DNA of 59,957 nucleotides from NCBI GenBank assembly GCA_019415505.1, contig DXZC01000002.1, positions 1 to 59,957 on the forward strand. Reading direction: 5' to 3'. Within the stretch, counting starts at the first letter, position 1. Each line of letters begins with the position of its first letter. The notes beneath the pieces were generated by a model. That model worked only from the letters and a program-made list of their open reading frames with translations. It was not told the origin of the DNA and ran no database searches. Shown here in pieces: positions 1 through 8,186 of the stretch. The DNA comes from Peptococcaceae bacterium (GTDB lineage Bacteria > Bacillota > Dehalobacteriia > UBA7702). The translations under genes and the position numbers were made by a program.

Positions 1-1
1 C

Positions 2-670
2 AATAAGGCTGACCTTACGGAAAAGTCTGACCAAGATAAATGGCAGGCTTATTATAGCAATAAGGGTATACCAGCGGTTTTTGTGGCGGCTCACAAAAAA
101 CAGGGTTTTAAGGAGTTTAATCTGCTTTTACGGGCAGAAATTACTAAGCTCCATAGCTACTTGGCTGACCGGGGCAGACGTCCCCGGCCCATGCGGGTAA
201 TGATGGTGGGTATACCCAATACCGGCAAGAGCGCCCTTTTAAATGCCATGGCCGGCTCTAAGAAAGTTAAAACCGGCAATAAACCGGGTTTAACTAGGGC
301 TGTACAATGGGTGCGCACCGGGGATGATTGGGAATTATTAGATTCACCGGGTATTTTATGGCCTAAATTAAATGACCAGGAGGCCGCCTTGAAGCTGGCG
401 GTGGTCGGTTCTATCAGTAAAGAAGCCTGTCCTGAGGAGGAAAGCGGGTGGTATTTGTTGAATTGGTTGTTAGATAATAAGCCCCAGGTGTTTGCTTCCC
501 GCTATAAAGTGGAAAATTTGCCAGACTATCCGGAAGATGTATTGGCACTGGTGGCTCGCAACCGTGGCTTAGTGCGTTCCGGTGGCATTAGGGAGTTGGA
601 AACTTACATTATGTTATTAAAGGAGTTTAGAGATGGTAAAATGGGCAAGCTCATGTTGGAATTGCCGTGA
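2..670 (+). CDS. rbgA: Ribosome biogenesis GTPase RbgA/YlqF, 5' end outside window
   Basis: This is a circularly permuted GTPase that acts late in 50S subunit assembly. The reading frame is open from base 2 and begins with the G4 motif NKAD. It continues to the G1 loop PNTGKS, the switch segment KPGLTR and the G3 motif DSPG. That G4-G1-G3 order is the permuted order expected of YlqF. A GTG at 83 is internal, because coding similarity continues upstream of it. The C-terminal helical part follows, and the gene stops 9 bases before rnhB. The missing N-terminus is probably 60-90 residues, judged from the family length near 280. The rbgA-rnhB-yraN order is common in Firmicutes. Confidence 0.95.
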   Translation, partial: NKADLTEKSDQDKWQAYYSNKGIPAVFVAAHKKQGFKEFNLLLRAEITKLHSYLADRGRRPRPMRVMMVGIPNTGKSALLNAMAGSKKVKTGNKPGLTRAVQWVRTGDDWELLDSPGILWPKLNDQEAALKLAVVGSISKEACPEEESGWYLLNWLLDNKPQVFASRYKVENLPDYPEDVLALVARNRGLVRSGGIRELETYIMLLKEFRDGKMGKLMLELP

Positions 671-679
671 GGTATTGAT

Positions 680-1318
680 ATGCTGGTAAAAGCTGAAAGC
701 CAACTAGAGGAGGAGCAGCGTCTACTGGCCATGTACAGTTATGAGGAGCGCTTTTATGACCAGGGTATTTTTTTGGTGGCCGGCTGCGACGAGGCTGGCC
801 GCGGTCCCCTTGCGGGGCCTGTGATTGGCGCCGCGGTTATATTGCCGCCCCATTGCCTGATTGAGGGTTTAAATGATTCCAAAAAATTATCGGCAAAGAA
901 GCGCTGTATATTGGAGCAGGAAATTAAGGCAAAAGCCTTGGCTTGGGGCTTGGCGGAAATAGATAATGAGGAGATAGACGCTATTAATATCCTGGAGGCG
1001 TCAAAAAAAGCCATGCTTTTAGCAGCTCTGGCTCTGGAAATTAAGGCCCAGGCTTTATTGATTGACGGACCCTTTGGTCTGAAACAGGAAAAGTTGCCTC
1101 AGATTGCGATTAAAAAGGGGGATTCCCTTTCCGCTTCTATCGCCGCTGCCAGCATTTTAGCTAAAAATCACCGGGACCGTCTGATGGTCGCCTTTGACCG
1201 GCAATATCCTCAATATGGCTTTGCCCAACATAAGGGGTATCCCACTGCCGCCCATCGGGAGGCGGTAAAGGAACATGGTTTTTCACCTATTCATAGAAGG
1301 ACTTTTAAGGTAAAATAG
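680..1318 (+). CDS. rnhB: Ribonuclease HII
   Basis: This enzyme cleaves RNA in RNA/DNA hybrids and removes misincorporated ribonucleotides. The 212-residue protein carries the family signature CDEAGRGPLAGPV near residue 36, which includes the first acidic metal ligands. Further conserved segments are LNDSKKLS and ALLIDG, and then SLSASIAAASILAKNHRD. The length is normal for type 2 RNase H. The ATG at 680 lies 10 bases after the rbgA stop. yraN begins two bases after its stop, so the genes are probably co-transcribed. Confidence 0.97.
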   Translation: MLVKAESQLEEEQRLLAMYSYEERFYDQGIFLVAGCDEAGRGPLAGPVIGAAVILPPHCLIEGLNDSKKLSAKKRCILEQEIKAKALAWGLAEIDNEEIDAINILEASKKAMLLAALALEIKAQALLIDGPFGLKQEKLPQIAIKKGDSLSASIAAASILAKNHRDRLMVAFDRQYPQYGFAQHKGYPTAAHREAVKEHGFSPIHRRTFKVK

Positions 1319-1319
1319 T

Positions 1320-1685
1320 ATGTCTTTATGGCGCAAGGAATTAGGTAAAAAGGGCGAGGCGGCAGCTTGGCGGGCACTGCAAAAGCAAGGCTTTAAGCTG
1401 GAGGCCATGAACTATACGGTGCGGGGCGGGGAACTGGATTTAGTGGTATCTAAAGGCGCTAAAGTGGTTTTCGTTGAGGTAAAGACCAGGACTACCACTG
1501 AATACGGCGAGCCCTTGGAAAGCATTACGCCGCTAAAAACCCGGCGCTTGTACCGTACTGCCCAAATATTCCTCCAGGAAAAGGGCTGGGAAGATGTTGA
1601 CGCCGAATTTTGGGCTGCCGCTGTTTACGCTGATAAAGAACAGCGGATAAAAAAAGTGGAAATATTTCCGAATATTTTCGTATAA
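1320..1685 (+). CDS. yraN: YraN family (UPF0102) endonuclease-like protein
   Basis: This is a 121-residue protein of the YraN family, with a predicted Holliday-junction-resolvase-like nuclease fold. The visible motifs are GELDLV followed by VVFVEVKTR, which form the E/D-x-K core typical of the PD-(D/E)XK superfamily. The N-terminus (GKKGEAAAWRALQKQGFK) matches the usual GEE-A-x-L start of the family. The gene starts one base after the rnhB stop, so translation is probably coupled. The exact role is not established for the family, and a DNA repair or uptake role is inferred from neighbours such as comM and dprA. Confidence 0.93.
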   Translation: MSLWRKELGKKGEAAAWRALQKQGFKLEAMNYTVRGGELDLVVSKGAKVVFVEVKTRTTTEYGEPLESITPLKTRRLYRTAQIFLQEKGWEDVDAEFWAAAVYADKEQRIKKVEIFPNIFV

Positions 1686-1841
1686 CATAGGATTAACGGA
1701 CTAGATTTTGCCTGATTCCCGGCAATAAATATTTTTGAGTTGGCGGCTGTGGTTTTTGGTAAGATCTCTCCTGTAATGCCCTTTAATAGTAATTTTTTGC
1801 CCAATTATAGCGAATATTTGTATTTTAGCCCATAAGAAAAT

Positions 1842-1893
1842 AGCGAATGTCCGACTTAATAAATATTGACATTCGCTTTTGTTACTATATAAT
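1842..1893 (+). promoter_or_regulatory. Promoter of comM overlapped by a 10-bp inverted repeat
   Basis: A strong sigma-A type promoter is visible: TTGACA at 1866-1871, a 16-base spacer and TATAAT at 1888-1893. A perfect inverted repeat, AGCGAATGTC (1842-1851) and GACATTCGCT (1868-1877), has its right arm over the -35 box, as an operator would. A partial third copy (AGCGAATA) lies at about 1809. An open frame beginning at 1847 would start upstream of this promoter and is not credible. Confidence 0.7.
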
Positions 1894-1927
1894 ATATTGT
1901 AGGTATTTTTACGTGAAAGGGGAAGTC

Positions 1928-3457
1928 ATGTTAGCAAAAACCAACTCAGCCGCTCTATATGGTTTGGAGTCTTACCCTCTTTCCGTGGAAGTCGATATAT
2001 CTAACGGTTTGCCGGGTTTTGAAATAGTGGGTCTACCTGACGCCGCTGTGCGTGAAAGCAAGGAACGTGTGAAGGCCGCTATTAAAAATTCCGGCTTTCA
2101 TTTTCCCAACAAAAAAGTAATTATTAATCTAGCCCCGGCGGACCTGCGTAAGGACGGCACTATTTTGGATTTGCCTATAGCTGTGGCTTTATTAATTGCC
2201 ACCGAGCAATTAACGCTGCCGCCGGAAACTACCTGTTACTTTCTGGGTGAGTTGTCCCTTGACGGTAGTATAATGCCGGTTAACGGAATTTTACCCTTAG
2301 TAAACGGCATTGGTAAAATCCAACCGGGAGCCGCGGTGTTTTTGCCTCAAGCAAATGGCCCAGAGGGAGCTTTAAACCGCAGTGTAGAAATATACGCTCC
2401 GAAAAACTTGCGACAATTATCCCGCTTTTTATGGGGTGAAGAATCTCTGGAACCGGTGCAGATTGAGAGCGGTGTATCTGAGCTGCTTAACGGCGCTGTG
2501 GCTGAAACAATAGATATGCAGGATATTAAAGGCCAAAAAAGCGTTAAACGCGGACTGGAAATCGCGGCTGCTGGCGGCCATAATGTTCTGTTGTTGGGGG
2601 TGCCTGGTTCCGGTAAAACTCTCCTAGCCAGGAGTATGCCCACAATCTTGCCGCCTTTAAGCGAGGAAGAAGCCTTGGAATGTACTTGTCTCTATAGTCT
2701 CGCCGGTGAACTCAATGGGCGCTATTTAATTAAGGAACGCCCCTTTCGCAGTCCCCACCATACTGCTTCGGCAGTTAGTCTTATTGGCGGTGGGGCTTAC
2801 CCCAGGCCGGGGGAGATAAGTATGGCCTACCACGGGGTTCTTTTTTTAGATGAAATGGTGGAGTTTTCCAAAGGTGTGTTGCAGGTTTTGCGCCAGCCGC
2901 TGGAAGATCGGGTTATTCATATTTCCCGAGCTGCCGGCTCCTTTACCTTTCCCGCAGATTTTCAGCTGGTGGGAGCCACTAATCCCTGCCCCTGCGGCTA
3001 TTATGGCGACCCGGAAAAGGAGTGTATTTGTACTCCCAGTCAAATTAAAAAATACTTTGGCCGTTTGAGCGGGCCTTTGTTAGATCGTATAGATTTACAA
3101 ATTGAGGTTAAGCGTTTAACCTATGATGAGCTTCACGCCGAGGGGGCAGAGGAGAGTTCCGCTGCAATCCGGGAGCGGGTGTTAAAGGCCCGTAAAATAC
3201 AGGAACTGCGCTATAAAGCCCTGGGTTTTACCACCAATGCCCAATTAAACCGCAAATACTTGCCGGAATACTGCGCTCTGGATACCGGGGCTTCGAGCAT
3301 TTTGGCTAAAATATTTGAGCGTATGCATCTTAGCGCCAGGGCCCATGACCGCATTTTGAAGGTGGCAAGGACTATTGCCGACCTTAGCGGTAGCGAGGCA
3401 ATTACAGCTGATAATATTTTAGAAGCGGTACAGTACCGCTCCTTAGATAGATTATAA
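1928..3457 (+). CDS. comM: ComM/YifB family Mg-chelatase-like AAA+ ATPase
   Basis: The protein has 509 residues: an N-terminal Lon-protease-like domain, a central Mg-chelatase AAA+ domain and a C-terminal helical domain. Visible motifs are the Walker A loop GVPGSGKT near residue 224, a Walker B-type FLDEM, the sensor segment GATNPCPCGY with its zinc-binding-like cysteines, and DRIDLQIEV. ComM proteins promote branch migration of recombination intermediates during natural transformation, and dprA lies downstream in this window. The start is the ATG at 1928, preceded by GAAAGGGGAAG and lying downstream of the promoter. The longer frame from 1847 begins before the transcription start. Confidence 0.93.
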   Translation: MLAKTNSAALYGLESYPLSVEVDISNGLPGFEIVGLPDAAVRESKERVKAAIKNSGFHFPNKKVIINLAPADLRKDGTILDLPIAVALLIATEQLTLPPETTCYFLGELSLDGSIMPVNGILPLVNGIGKIQPGAAVFLPQANGPEGALNRSVEIYAPKNLRQLSRFLWGEESLEPVQIESGVSELLNGAVAETIDMQDIKGQKSVKRGLEIAAAGGHNVLLLGVPGSGKTLLARSMPTILPPLSEEEALECTCLYSLAGELNGRYLIKERPFRSPHHTASAVSLIGGGAYPRPGEISMAYHGVLFLDEMVEFSKGVLQVLRQPLEDRVIHISRAAGSFTFPADFQLVGATNPCPCGYYGDPEKECICTPSQIKKYFGRLSGPLLDRIDLQIEVKRLTYDELHAEGAEESSAAIRERVLKARKIQELRYKALGFTTNAQLNRKYLPEYCALDTGASSILAKIFERMHLSARAHDRILKVARTIADLSGSEAITADNILEAVQYRSLDRL

Positions 3458-3471
3458 AAAGGAAAGTGAAA

Positions 3472-4251
3472 ATGAAAACGGTAATAGATGGTTTAACTGT
3501 AAATTATCTCGATGAAGGCCAAGGCATACCAGTTGTCCTTTTGCATGGTTGGGGATGTAACTCCAGCCATTGGGCGCCGGTGACCGCGGCGTTACAAGAA
3601 AATCATCGGGTCATTGTGCCGGATGTACCCGGTTTTGGGGAAAGCAGCGAACCGCCGGAAGTGTGGGGAACAGCGCAATACGCCGATTTTTTCAGTAAAT
3701 TTTTTGCTGAGCTGGGGTTAGAAAAGCCTGTAGTGGCCGGCCACTCCAACGGCGGACGAATTGCCATAGAGTTAGGCGCTAGGGGATTATGTTCCCGCAT
3801 ATTATTAACTGATAGCGCCGGTATTAAGCCTAAGCGCTCGGCTGATTATTATCTGAAAGTATATTCTTATAAGGTTATGAAAAAGGCTCTTTCCTTACCA
3901 GGTTTAAAGGGCAGAAAAGAGGAAATACTGGAGAAACGCCGTAAAAAAACCGGTTCCACCGACTATAAAGCGGCTAGCCCTCGTATGAGGCAAGTCATGT
4001 CCACTGTTGTTAATGAGGATTTAACGCCCCAATTAGCCCAAATTACAGCGCCCACTCTCTTAGTCTGGGGCAGTGAGGACACGGCCACCCCTTTAGCTGA
4101 CGGTGAACTTATGGAAAAAATATTAAAAAAATCCGGCAGCGATACGGCGCTTATTGTGTTTCAGGGCAGGACTCATTTCGCCTTTTTGGAGGAATGTTCC
4201 CGTTTTAATAAGATATTCGCGGCCTTTATCCAACCTTTGGAGGTAAAATAA
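3472..4251 (+). CDS. Alpha/beta hydrolase
   Basis: This is a soluble alpha/beta-hydrolase-fold protein of 259 residues with no signal peptide. The oxyanion segment is LLHGWGCNSSHW. The nucleophile elbow is GHSNGG, the acid lies in WGSEDTATP and the base in GRTHFAF, so the catalytic triad is complete. The substrate cannot be told from sequence. The ATG at 3472 has AAAGGAAAG five bases upstream; a GTG at 3466 would lie inside that site. The stop overlaps the start of the MurF-like gene by one base (TAATG). Co-transcription with the MurF-Ddl pair hints at a cell-wall-related job, which is inference only. Confidence 0.85.
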   Translation: MKTVIDGLTVNYLDEGQGIPVVLLHGWGCNSSHWAPVTAALQENHRVIVPDVPGFGESSEPPEVWGTAQYADFFSKFFAELGLEKPVVAGHSNGGRIAIELGARGLCSRILLTDSAGIKPKRSADYYLKVYSYKVMKKALSLPGLKGRKEEILEKRRKKTGSTDYKAASPRMRQVMSTVVNEDLTPQLAQITAPTLLVWGSEDTATPLADGELMEKILKKSGSDTALIVFQGRTHFAFLEECSRFNKIFAAFIQPLEVK

Positions 4252-5861
4252 TGGAGCTAATTTCAATATTTTGGATCATACTATCTTTACCTTACCTGGC
4301 TTTTGCGGTGTTCAACCTAAAGCATCAGTTACATATGTTGCAGCAGAATTCCTACCGCAATGAGCGTTATTCTCTGTGGTTAAAAACTAAAGGCCAAAGT
4401 GATAAACGCGGGCTTTTAGCCTTCTTAGCCGTGATACCCCTGCTATTTGGCGTTACAGTGGGCGATTATGTTTCCCTGCTGCTTTGGACGCTGATTTATT
4501 TGATATTCTTGCAAACCAGAGATAAGACCCCGGCTAAAAAGCCCCTGGTATTTACAGCCAGGGCTAAAAGGCTCTTTGCCGTAGCTTTAATATTGTACCT
4601 ACTGCCAGCTCTGCTGTTGATAGTTATTGTGCTGGGTGGGGATTTGAATTCCTTACAAAAAGCTGTGGCTATGGCTGTTCTTATTATCATGTCTTACTTT
4701 ACCTGGTTTTTTCTAATGCTGGCTAATATTATTCTTCAGCCCTTGGAGGATCATAGGAAGGCCGCCTACTTTTTAGAGGCCCAAAGCTTGCTCAGTGAAA
4801 ATCCCGACTTACTGAAAATAGCTATAACCGGCAGCTTTGGTAAGACTTCCGTTAAACACATACTTAACAAAATAATGGAGGAAAAATACCATACTTTAAT
4901 GCCGCCGGGCAGCTATAATACTCCTATGGGTATCACAATCACTGTGCGGGAGCATCTTAATCCCTTGCATCAGGCTTTTATAACGGAAATGGGGGCCAAA
5001 CAAAAGGGGGATATTAAAGAATTATGCGATTTAGTTCAACCTCAATACGGTATTTTGACAGCCCTAGGTGAACAGCATTTAGAAACCTTTGGCAGTTTTG
5101 AGAATATAATTGACACTAAATTTGAGCTTATCGAGGCTTTACCCCAGGACGGTATAGCTGTTTTGAATTTTGACGATGAAAATATCCGGGCTAACGCCGG
5201 CCGCATGAAAGGCCGGGTTATATCCTATGGGCTGCATAGCGAGGGTTTGGACTATCGGGCCAGGGATATTACCTACAATAACCGTGGTATGGAGTTTGTG
5301 GTGGAAGGTCCGGAAGGCCAATGGGAAATAATAAAGTCTAAGCTTTTAGGTGAGCATAATGTCTACAATATTGTAGCCGCTATTGCTATGGCCCACGCCC
5401 TGGGGCTGACTTTAAGTCAGGCCAAAAAGGCCATTGCCACCTTGCCGCCGGTAGAACACCGCCTGGAATTAAAGGTTCATAGCAATGGTTTAGTAGTTAT
5501 AGACGACGCCTTTAACGCCAATCCCGTAGGGGCTAATGCCGCTATGGCAGTTCTGGGCTCCATGACCGGGGGCCGTAAGTTCCTCATTACCCCTGGTATG
5601 GTGGAATTAGGCGAAAAGGAAGCTGAGGAAAATAAAAAATTTGGCCGGGCAGCGGCTGAGGCTTGTGATTATATAGCCTTGGTTGGCGTAAAACAGACGG
5701 AGCCCATAAAGGCCGGAATCTTAGAGGCCGGCTTTCCGCCGGAGCGGCTGTTTATAGCTGAGGATTTAAAGGCCGCTAACGCCTATGTTTACGGTAAGGC
5801 GGTGGCTGGTGATATTATTCTCTATGAAAACGATTTGCCAGATACCTATAACGAAAAATAA
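4251..5861 (+). CDS. Membrane-anchored MurF-like Mur ligase
   Basis: The protein has 536 residues, of which about the first 165 hold roughly five hydrophobic membrane segments. A complete Mur ligase follows. Its ATP loop is TGSFGKTSVKH, the central segment carries EMGAKQKGD and LTALGEQHLE, and the C-terminal domain has VEHRLEL and DDAFNANP, the MurF-type signature. MurF adds D-Ala-D-Ala to the UDP-MurNAc tripeptide in the cytoplasm. Canonical MurF proteins lack the membrane part, so this is a variant whose exact substrate is unproven. The Ddl gene follows after 17 bases with a good AAAGGGAGG site, which supports a D-alanyl-D-alanine-related role. Confidence 0.8.
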   Translation: MELISIFWIILSLPYLAFAVFNLKHQLHMLQQNSYRNERYSLWLKTKGQSDKRGLLAFLAVIPLLFGVTVGDYVSLLLWTLIYLIFLQTRDKTPAKKPLVFTARAKRLFAVALILYLLPALLLIVIVLGGDLNSLQKAVAMAVLIIMSYFTWFFLMLANIILQPLEDHRKAAYFLEAQSLLSENPDLLKIAITGSFGKTSVKHILNKIMEEKYHTLMPPGSYNTPMGITITVREHLNPLHQAFITEMGAKQKGDIKELCDLVQPQYGILTALGEQHLETFGSFENIIDTKFELIEALPQDGIAVLNFDDENIRANAGRMKGRVISYGLHSEGLDYRARDITYNNRGMEFVVEGPEGQWEIIKSKLLGEHNVYNIVAAIAMAHALGLTLSQAKKAIATLPPVEHRLELKVHSNGLVVIDDAFNANPVGANAAMAVLGSMTGGRKFLITPGMVELGEKEAEENKKFGRAAAEACDYIALVGVKQTEPIKAGILEAGFPPERLFIAEDLKAANAYVYGKAVAGDIILYENDLPDTYNEK

Positions 5862-5878
5862 AAAAGGGAGGATGTAAA

Positions 5879-7048
5879 ATGAAAACAACTGTGGGTTTAA
5901 TTTTTGGCTGTCCTTCAGTGGAGCATGAAGTGGCGATTATTTCAGCCCTTCAAGCCATGCAGTCCTTAAATAAAGATAAATATGAGCCAGTGCCCATTTA
6001 TATTTCCAAAGAGGGCGAATGGTATATGGGCGACCCATTGAAGGATATAGAACACTTTAAGGATATGACTTCCCTGTTGAATTCCTGCTCTAAGGTGATA
6101 ATTACCCCTAACGCAAATGACGGCACGGCTTTTCTCTATCCCAAGGGTTTATTTAGCAAGAAACCCTTAGCTAAAATAGACATTTTTTTACCCGTTGTCC
6201 ACGGCACTTACGGCGAGGACGGCTGTTTACAGGGCTTTTTGGAATTAACGCAAATTCCTTATGTGGGCCCCAGCGTTTTAGCCGCCGCAGTGGGCATGGA
6301 TAAGGTTGCTCAGAAAGCCCTTTGTAAAATGGGGGGCATACCGGTGTTGGATTGTTTTTGGTTTTATAGCAACGAGTGGTCTTTGCGGGAAGGTGAATTG
6401 GTAGATTTAATTGAAGCTAAATTCAGCTACCCTGTAATAGTAAAACCCGCCGACCTTGGCTCCAGTGTTGGTATTAAGATAGCCCATGAACGGTTTGAGC
6501 TGGTGGACGCTGTGACCGATGCGGTGCAATACTCGCAAAAGGTTTTGGTGGAACCGGCTATAAGCAATTTAAAGGAAATTAATATCGCGGTTTTAGGCGA
6601 TGCTGAAGAAGCGGAGACCTCAGTGCTAGAAGAACCTTTAAGCTCCGGCGAGGTTCTGTCCTTTGCCGATAAATATTTACAAAACGAGGGCTCTAAGTCC
6701 TCTGGTATGGCCAGTTTAAAGAGGAAGATTCCCGCCGAAATTCCCGATGCGCAGGCTGAGGCCATCAGGAAAATAGCCTTAGACGCTTTTTACTGTCTGA
6801 ACGGCACAGGGGTATGGCGCTTGGACTTTATGATTGACCTGGATACCCAGGCAATATATCTTAATGAGGTGAATACCGTTCCCGGCTCCCTGTCCTTCTA
6901 TTTATGGGAGCCAATGGGGTTAAGCTATCCTGAGCTTTTAGAACGCCTAATTACCATTGCTTTAAGGGTAAAGCGCAGAAGGGATAATACCGTAAAATAC
7001 TATAATAGCAATATTTTATCCCAGGGTGGTTTTAAAGGAAAGAAGTGA
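5879..7048 (+). CDS. ddl: D-alanine--D-alanine ligase family ATP-grasp enzyme
   Basis: This 389-residue ATP-grasp ligase joins two D-amino acids for peptidoglycan stem peptides. The N-terminus GLIFGCPSVEHEVAIISA replaces the usual GGxSxEHEVS. Later motifs are PVVHGTYGEDG, VKPADLGSSVGI and, in the omega loop, ADKYLQNEG. The tyrosine in that loop is typical of D-Ala-D-Ala rather than D-Ala-D-Lac ligases. The C-terminal metal site is NEVNTVPGSLSFYLWE, a variant of the NTxPGxT signature. A basic tail of about 20 residues (KRRRDN onward) extends past the usual end. It lies directly after a MurF-like gene, its expected pathway partner. Confidence 0.88.
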   Translation: MKTTVGLIFGCPSVEHEVAIISALQAMQSLNKDKYEPVPIYISKEGEWYMGDPLKDIEHFKDMTSLLNSCSKVIITPNANDGTAFLYPKGLFSKKPLAKIDIFLPVVHGTYGEDGCLQGFLELTQIPYVGPSVLAAAVGMDKVAQKALCKMGGIPVLDCFWFYSNEWSLREGELVDLIEAKFSYPVIVKPADLGSSVGIKIAHERFELVDAVTDAVQYSQKVLVEPAISNLKEINIAVLGDAEEAETSVLEEPLSSGEVLSFADKYLQNEGSKSSGMASLKRKIPAEIPDAQAEAIRKIALDAFYCLNGTGVWRLDFMIDLDTQAIYLNEVNTVPGSLSFYLWEPMGLSYPELLERLITIALRVKRRRDNTVKYYNSNILSQGGFKGKK

Positions 7049-7052
7049 GGCA

Positions 7053-8186
7053 ATGACTGAAAGGGAAGAAAAGTACCTAATAGGTCTGGGGCAAATTAAG
7101 GATTTAGGTCATGCTAACCTGATAAACCTTATGCATTATTATGATAGCGCTGAGGCTGCTTGGCAGAACTACCGTTCTTGGCACAAGGTTTTGGATGTCT
7201 CTAGGTCAAAATTAACGGAATTGATCGCCAATAGAAAATCTTTAAATTTAGAATCGCTGTATAAATACAGCCGCCAGGTAGGAGCAAAGATAGTATCCCA
7301 GCGGGATAAAGATTACCCCGCCGCCTTTCGCAATATTTATGATCCGCCGTATTTTATTTACTATTTTGGGGAATTACCTAAGGAGGAAGATTTCTGTCTT
7401 ACCGTGGTTGGTTCCCGAAAGCACTCGGATTACGGTCGCGACCTGGCAAAACGCACTTCTAAGGAATTAGTAAAAATAGCTGGCGCCGTGATTGTCAGCG
7501 GTATGGCCGAGGGCATTGACGCAATCGCCCATTGGGGCGCTTTGAACGCCGGCGGTCGGACTGTGGCGGTTTTGGGTAATGGCATTGATAAAATATACCC
7601 GGCGATTAACGCGAAGCTGTATGCTGAAATCAAAGAACGGGGCTGTATAATCAGTGAGTTTCCATTGGGCTGTGAGAGCTACGGTTACAATTTTCCCTAT
7701 AGAAACAGATTGATGAGCGCCCTAGGACGGGGCGTTATAGTTATTGAGGCCCACCGGGGCAGCGGCGTATTTCATACTGTATCCCATGCTTTGGATCAAG
7801 GTAAAGACGTTTTCGCCTTCCCTGGTTCAGTGTTTGCGCCGGGTAGTTATGCTCCCCACTTTCTCATTAAGGAGGGTACGGCTAAACCGGTGTTCAGTAC
7901 AGAAGATATTATTGAAGAATATTTTGATTTGGATTTACTTTATCGAGATAGGAACGAGGAAAACAGTGAGAGGGATTTTTCCAGCTATGCCCCGGAAGAA
8001 CGGAAGTTGCTGGAAGCTTTGAGTAAAGGAGAGCTTTCCTTTGACGCTTTAAGCGTTATCAGCGGTTTGGATTCAGGAGCCCTGAATGCCATCCTGACCC
8101 TATGGGAAGTAGAGGGTATAATTGCCAAAGGACCAGGACAAATGTATGGTTTGGCAAATTACATAGATGAGGTGGATAATGAGTAA
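7053..8186 (+). CDS. dprA: DNA-processing protein DprA
   Basis: DprA loads RecA onto incoming single-stranded DNA during transformation. The 377-residue protein has an N-terminal helical (SAM/HhH-like) part, a Rossmann fold with TVVGSRKHSDYG, VSGMAEGIDAIAHWGAL, NGIDKIYPA and FPYRNRLMSALGRGVIVIEA, and a C-terminal winged-helix DML1-like domain. The ATG at 7053 is four bases after the ddl stop. An in-frame GTG at 7026 lies inside ddl without a ribosome-binding site. The 3' end overlaps topA by eight bases. Confidence 0.95.
   Translation: MTEREEKYLIGLGQIKDLGHANLINLMHYYDSAEAAWQNYRSWHKVLDVSRSKLTELIANRKSLNLESLYKYSRQVGAKIVSQRDKDYPAAFRNIYDPPYFIYYFGELPKEEDFCLTVVGSRKHSDYGRDLAKRTSKELVKIAGAVIVSGMAEGIDAIAHWGALNAGGRTVAVLGNGIDKIYPAINAKLYAEIKERGCIISEFPLGCESYGYNFPYRNRLMSALGRGVIVIEAHRGSGVFHTVSHALDQGKDVFAFPGSVFAPGSYAPHFLIKEGTAKPVFSTEDIIEEYFDLDLLYRDRNEENSERDFSSYAPEERKLLEALSKGELSFDALSVISGLDSGALNAILTLWEVEGIIAKGPGQMYGLANYIDEVDNE

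Noticed and set aside
1847..1927. N-terminal extension of comM
   Set aside because: It begins upstream of the -35/-10 promoter (1866-1893) and has no ribosome-binding site; ATG 1928 fits.
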